NCBI GenBank assembly: GCA_002421405.1
Contig: DIJY01000139.1
Span: forward strand, 1-6,410
Source: Caryophanales bacterium UBA5632
GTDB taxonomy: Bacteria; Bacillota_I; Bacilli_A; Izemoplasmatales; Hujiaoplasmataceae
Direction of reading: 5' to 3'
Length of the DNA stretch: 6,410 nucleotides
How positions within the stretch are numbered: the first letter of the stretch is position 1; each line of letters starts with the position of its first letter. Below the pieces are notes generated by a model. That model searched no databases. It was not told the DNA's origin and saw nothing but the letters and a program-made list of their open reading frames with translations. Below are positions 5,942 through 6,410 of the stretch, in pieces. A program made the position numbers and the translations under genes.

Positions 5942-5965
5942 AAATAGAGACACCAACCTCTTTTT
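5942..5965 (+). other. Weak hairpin with T run between tRNA-Ile and tRNA-Met
   Basis: AGAG (5946-5949) pairs with CTCT (5958-5961) around an 8-nt loop. After one T-T mismatch, AAA pairs with TTT, and a T run follows. It could be a processing signal or a partial terminator that lowers expression of the downstream tRNAs. It is too weak to call firmly. Confidence 0.25.
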
Positions 5966-5983
5966 ATTCAATGCTTTAAATAT

Positions 5984-6060
5984 GGCGGTGTAGCTCAACT
6001 GGCTAGAGCGTACGGTTCATACCCGTGAGGTTGTGAGTTCAAGTCTCACCGCCGCTACCA
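5984..6060 (+). tRNA. tRNA-Met (CAT), elongator
   Basis: 77 nt with encoded CCA. Acceptor GGCGGTG pairs with CGCCGCT, including a G-T at 1-72 and a T-G at 6-67. The anticodon CAT is at 6018-6020, in loop TTCATAC. The body closely resembles the Bacillus elongator tRNA-Met as I recall it. It lacks the unpaired C1-A72 and the GTGGAGCAG D-arm of initiator tRNA. A15 and T48 covary as an alternative Levitt pair. Confidence 0.92.
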
Positions 6061-6082
6061 AAATATTTAGTTTCGAACGTAT

Positions 6083-6159
6083 GGACCCGTAGCTCAGTTG
6101 GTTAGAGCTATCGGCTCATAACCGATTGGCCGTAGGTTCGAGTCCTACCGGGTCCACCA
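6083..6159 (+). tRNA. tRNA-Ile2 (CAT, lysidine-modified type)
   Basis: 77 nt with encoded CCA. Acceptor GGACCCG pairs perfectly with CGGGTCC. The anticodon CAT is at 6117-6119, in loop CTCATAA. The GGACC start with C4-G69 and C5-G68, and the GGCTCATAACC anticodon arm, match bacterial AUA-reading tRNA-Ile2, whose C34 is changed to lysidine by TilS. An elongator Met is the alternative, but the adjacent gene already fits that. Confidence 0.85.
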
Positions 6160-6160
6160 A

Positions 6161-6173
6161 TCGATCAAATCGA
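6161..6173. repeat. Short hairpin filling the spacer between tRNA-Ile2 and tRNA-Ser
   Basis: TCGAT-CAA-ATCGA is a perfect 5-bp stem with a 3-nt loop that occupies almost the whole 15-nt spacer. It may help space or expose the processing sites between the two tRNAs. Confidence 0.35.
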
Positions 6174-6174
6174 C

Positions 6175-6267
6175 GGAGAAATACCCAAGCTCGGTTGAAG
6201 GGATCGGTCTTGAAAACCGACAGGACGTGCGAGCGTCGCGGGGGTTCGAATCCCTCTTTCTCCGCCA
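6175..6267 (+). tRNA. tRNA-Ser (TGA)
   Basis: 93 nt, a class II tRNA with a long variable arm after the anticodon stem. Acceptor GGAGAAA pairs with TTTCTCC, with discriminator G and encoded CCA, both typical of Ser. The anticodon stem TCGGT/ACCGA encloses CTTGAAA, giving TGA at 6211-6213. Confidence 0.97.
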
Positions 6268-6271
6268 CTAT

Positions 6272-6348
6272 GCCGACTTAGCTCAACCCGGCAGAGCAAC
6301 TGAATCGTAATCAGTAGGTTGTAGGTTCAATTCCTATAGTCGGCACCA
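6272..6348 (+). tRNA. tRNA-Thr (CGT)
   Basis: 77 nt with encoded CCA, only four bases after tRNA-Ser. Acceptor GCCGACT pairs with AGTCGGC. The anticodon stem ACTGA/TCAGT encloses ATCGTAA, giving CGT at 6306-6308, which reads ACG. The D loop has A15, matched by T48 (an A-U Levitt pair in place of G-C). Confidence 0.95.
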
Positions 6349-6360
6349 TGTAGTAAAAAA

Positions 6361-6380
6361 AGCTCAACATCTAACGAGCT
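6361..6380. repeat. Weak inverted repeat AGCTC/GAGCT before the last tRNA
   Basis: AGCTC (6361-6365) and GAGCT (6376-6380) are complementary around a 10-nt loop in the spacer after tRNA-Thr. There is no T run after it, so it is not an intrinsic terminator, and the next tRNA follows at once. Confidence 0.25.
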
Positions 6381-6386
6381 CGAAAT

Positions 6387-6410
6387 GACCCGCTAGCTCA
6401 GTCGGTAGAG
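6387..6410 (+). tRNA. tRNA 5' fragment, probably tRNA-Lys (cut by window end)
   Basis: The first 24 nt of a tRNA: acceptor strand GACCCGC, then TA and the D arm GCTC-AGTCGGTA-GAG. The anticodon lies outside the window. A GAC-start acceptor with this D arm resembles Mycoplasma/Bacillus tRNA-Lys, so Lys is a guess. Confidence 0.75.

Noticed and set aside
5976..5983. TTTAAAT before tRNA-Met as a separate -10 element
   Set aside because: A start from it would fall inside the tRNA, and no -35 is suitably placed.

Overview
This window looks like an origin-proximal stretch of a low-GC Firmicutes/Tenericutes-type chromosome. The DNA is AT-rich. The order rsmG, parA, parB, a small-channel mscS gene and a DUF951 gene is the kind of arrangement seen near oriC in this group, and the tRNA sequences resemble Bacillus and Mycoplasma ones. 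Two genes end in TGA and tryptophan is written TGG, so UGA is a stop. That argues against the code-4 mycoplasmas and spiroplasmas. An Acholeplasma-, Izemoplasma- or Haloplasma-like lineage, or an AT-rich Bacilli/Erysipelotrichia relative, fits best. This placement is inference.

Layout: every gene is on the + strand. From 1 to 5697 runs one very tight gene train: the 3' end of rsmG (16S rRNA m7G527 methyltransferase); two consecutive six-helix membrane proteins of unknown function (308-1504 and 1501-2688); parA/soj; parB/spo0J; an MscS-family channel; a DUF951 protein; and a MazG/dCTPase-like pyrophosphohydrolase. Gaps are at most 14 bp, and four of the junctions overlap (4, 8, 17 and 29 bp), so co-transcription and translational coupling are likely. 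A 160-bp non-coding gap (5698-5857) carries an extended -10 promoter and a near-consensus sigma-A-type promoter. These drive a tRNA cluster: Ile(GAT), Met(CAT, elongator), Ile2(CAT, lysidine type), Ser(TGA), Thr(CGT), and the first 24 nt of another tRNA, probably Lys.

The least familiar part is the membrane-protein pair in the slot between rsmG and parA, where Bacillus has noc. Read closely, the cytoplasmic halves of both proteins look like eroded HD-GYP-type domains. Both keep the scaffold around the 'HDIGK' region, the 'ADxYDAL' helix and the C-terminal 'KP-(L/M)-(S/T)-x-E' segment, but the metal-binding residues are gone. They look like diverged tandem paralogues that may have become non-catalytic sensors or scaffolds, encoded with the chromosome-segregation genes. 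The homology is my reading by eye and has not been verified. No canonical parS (TGTTTCACGTGAAACA), DnaA-box cluster, CRISPR array, insertion sequence or phage gene was seen.
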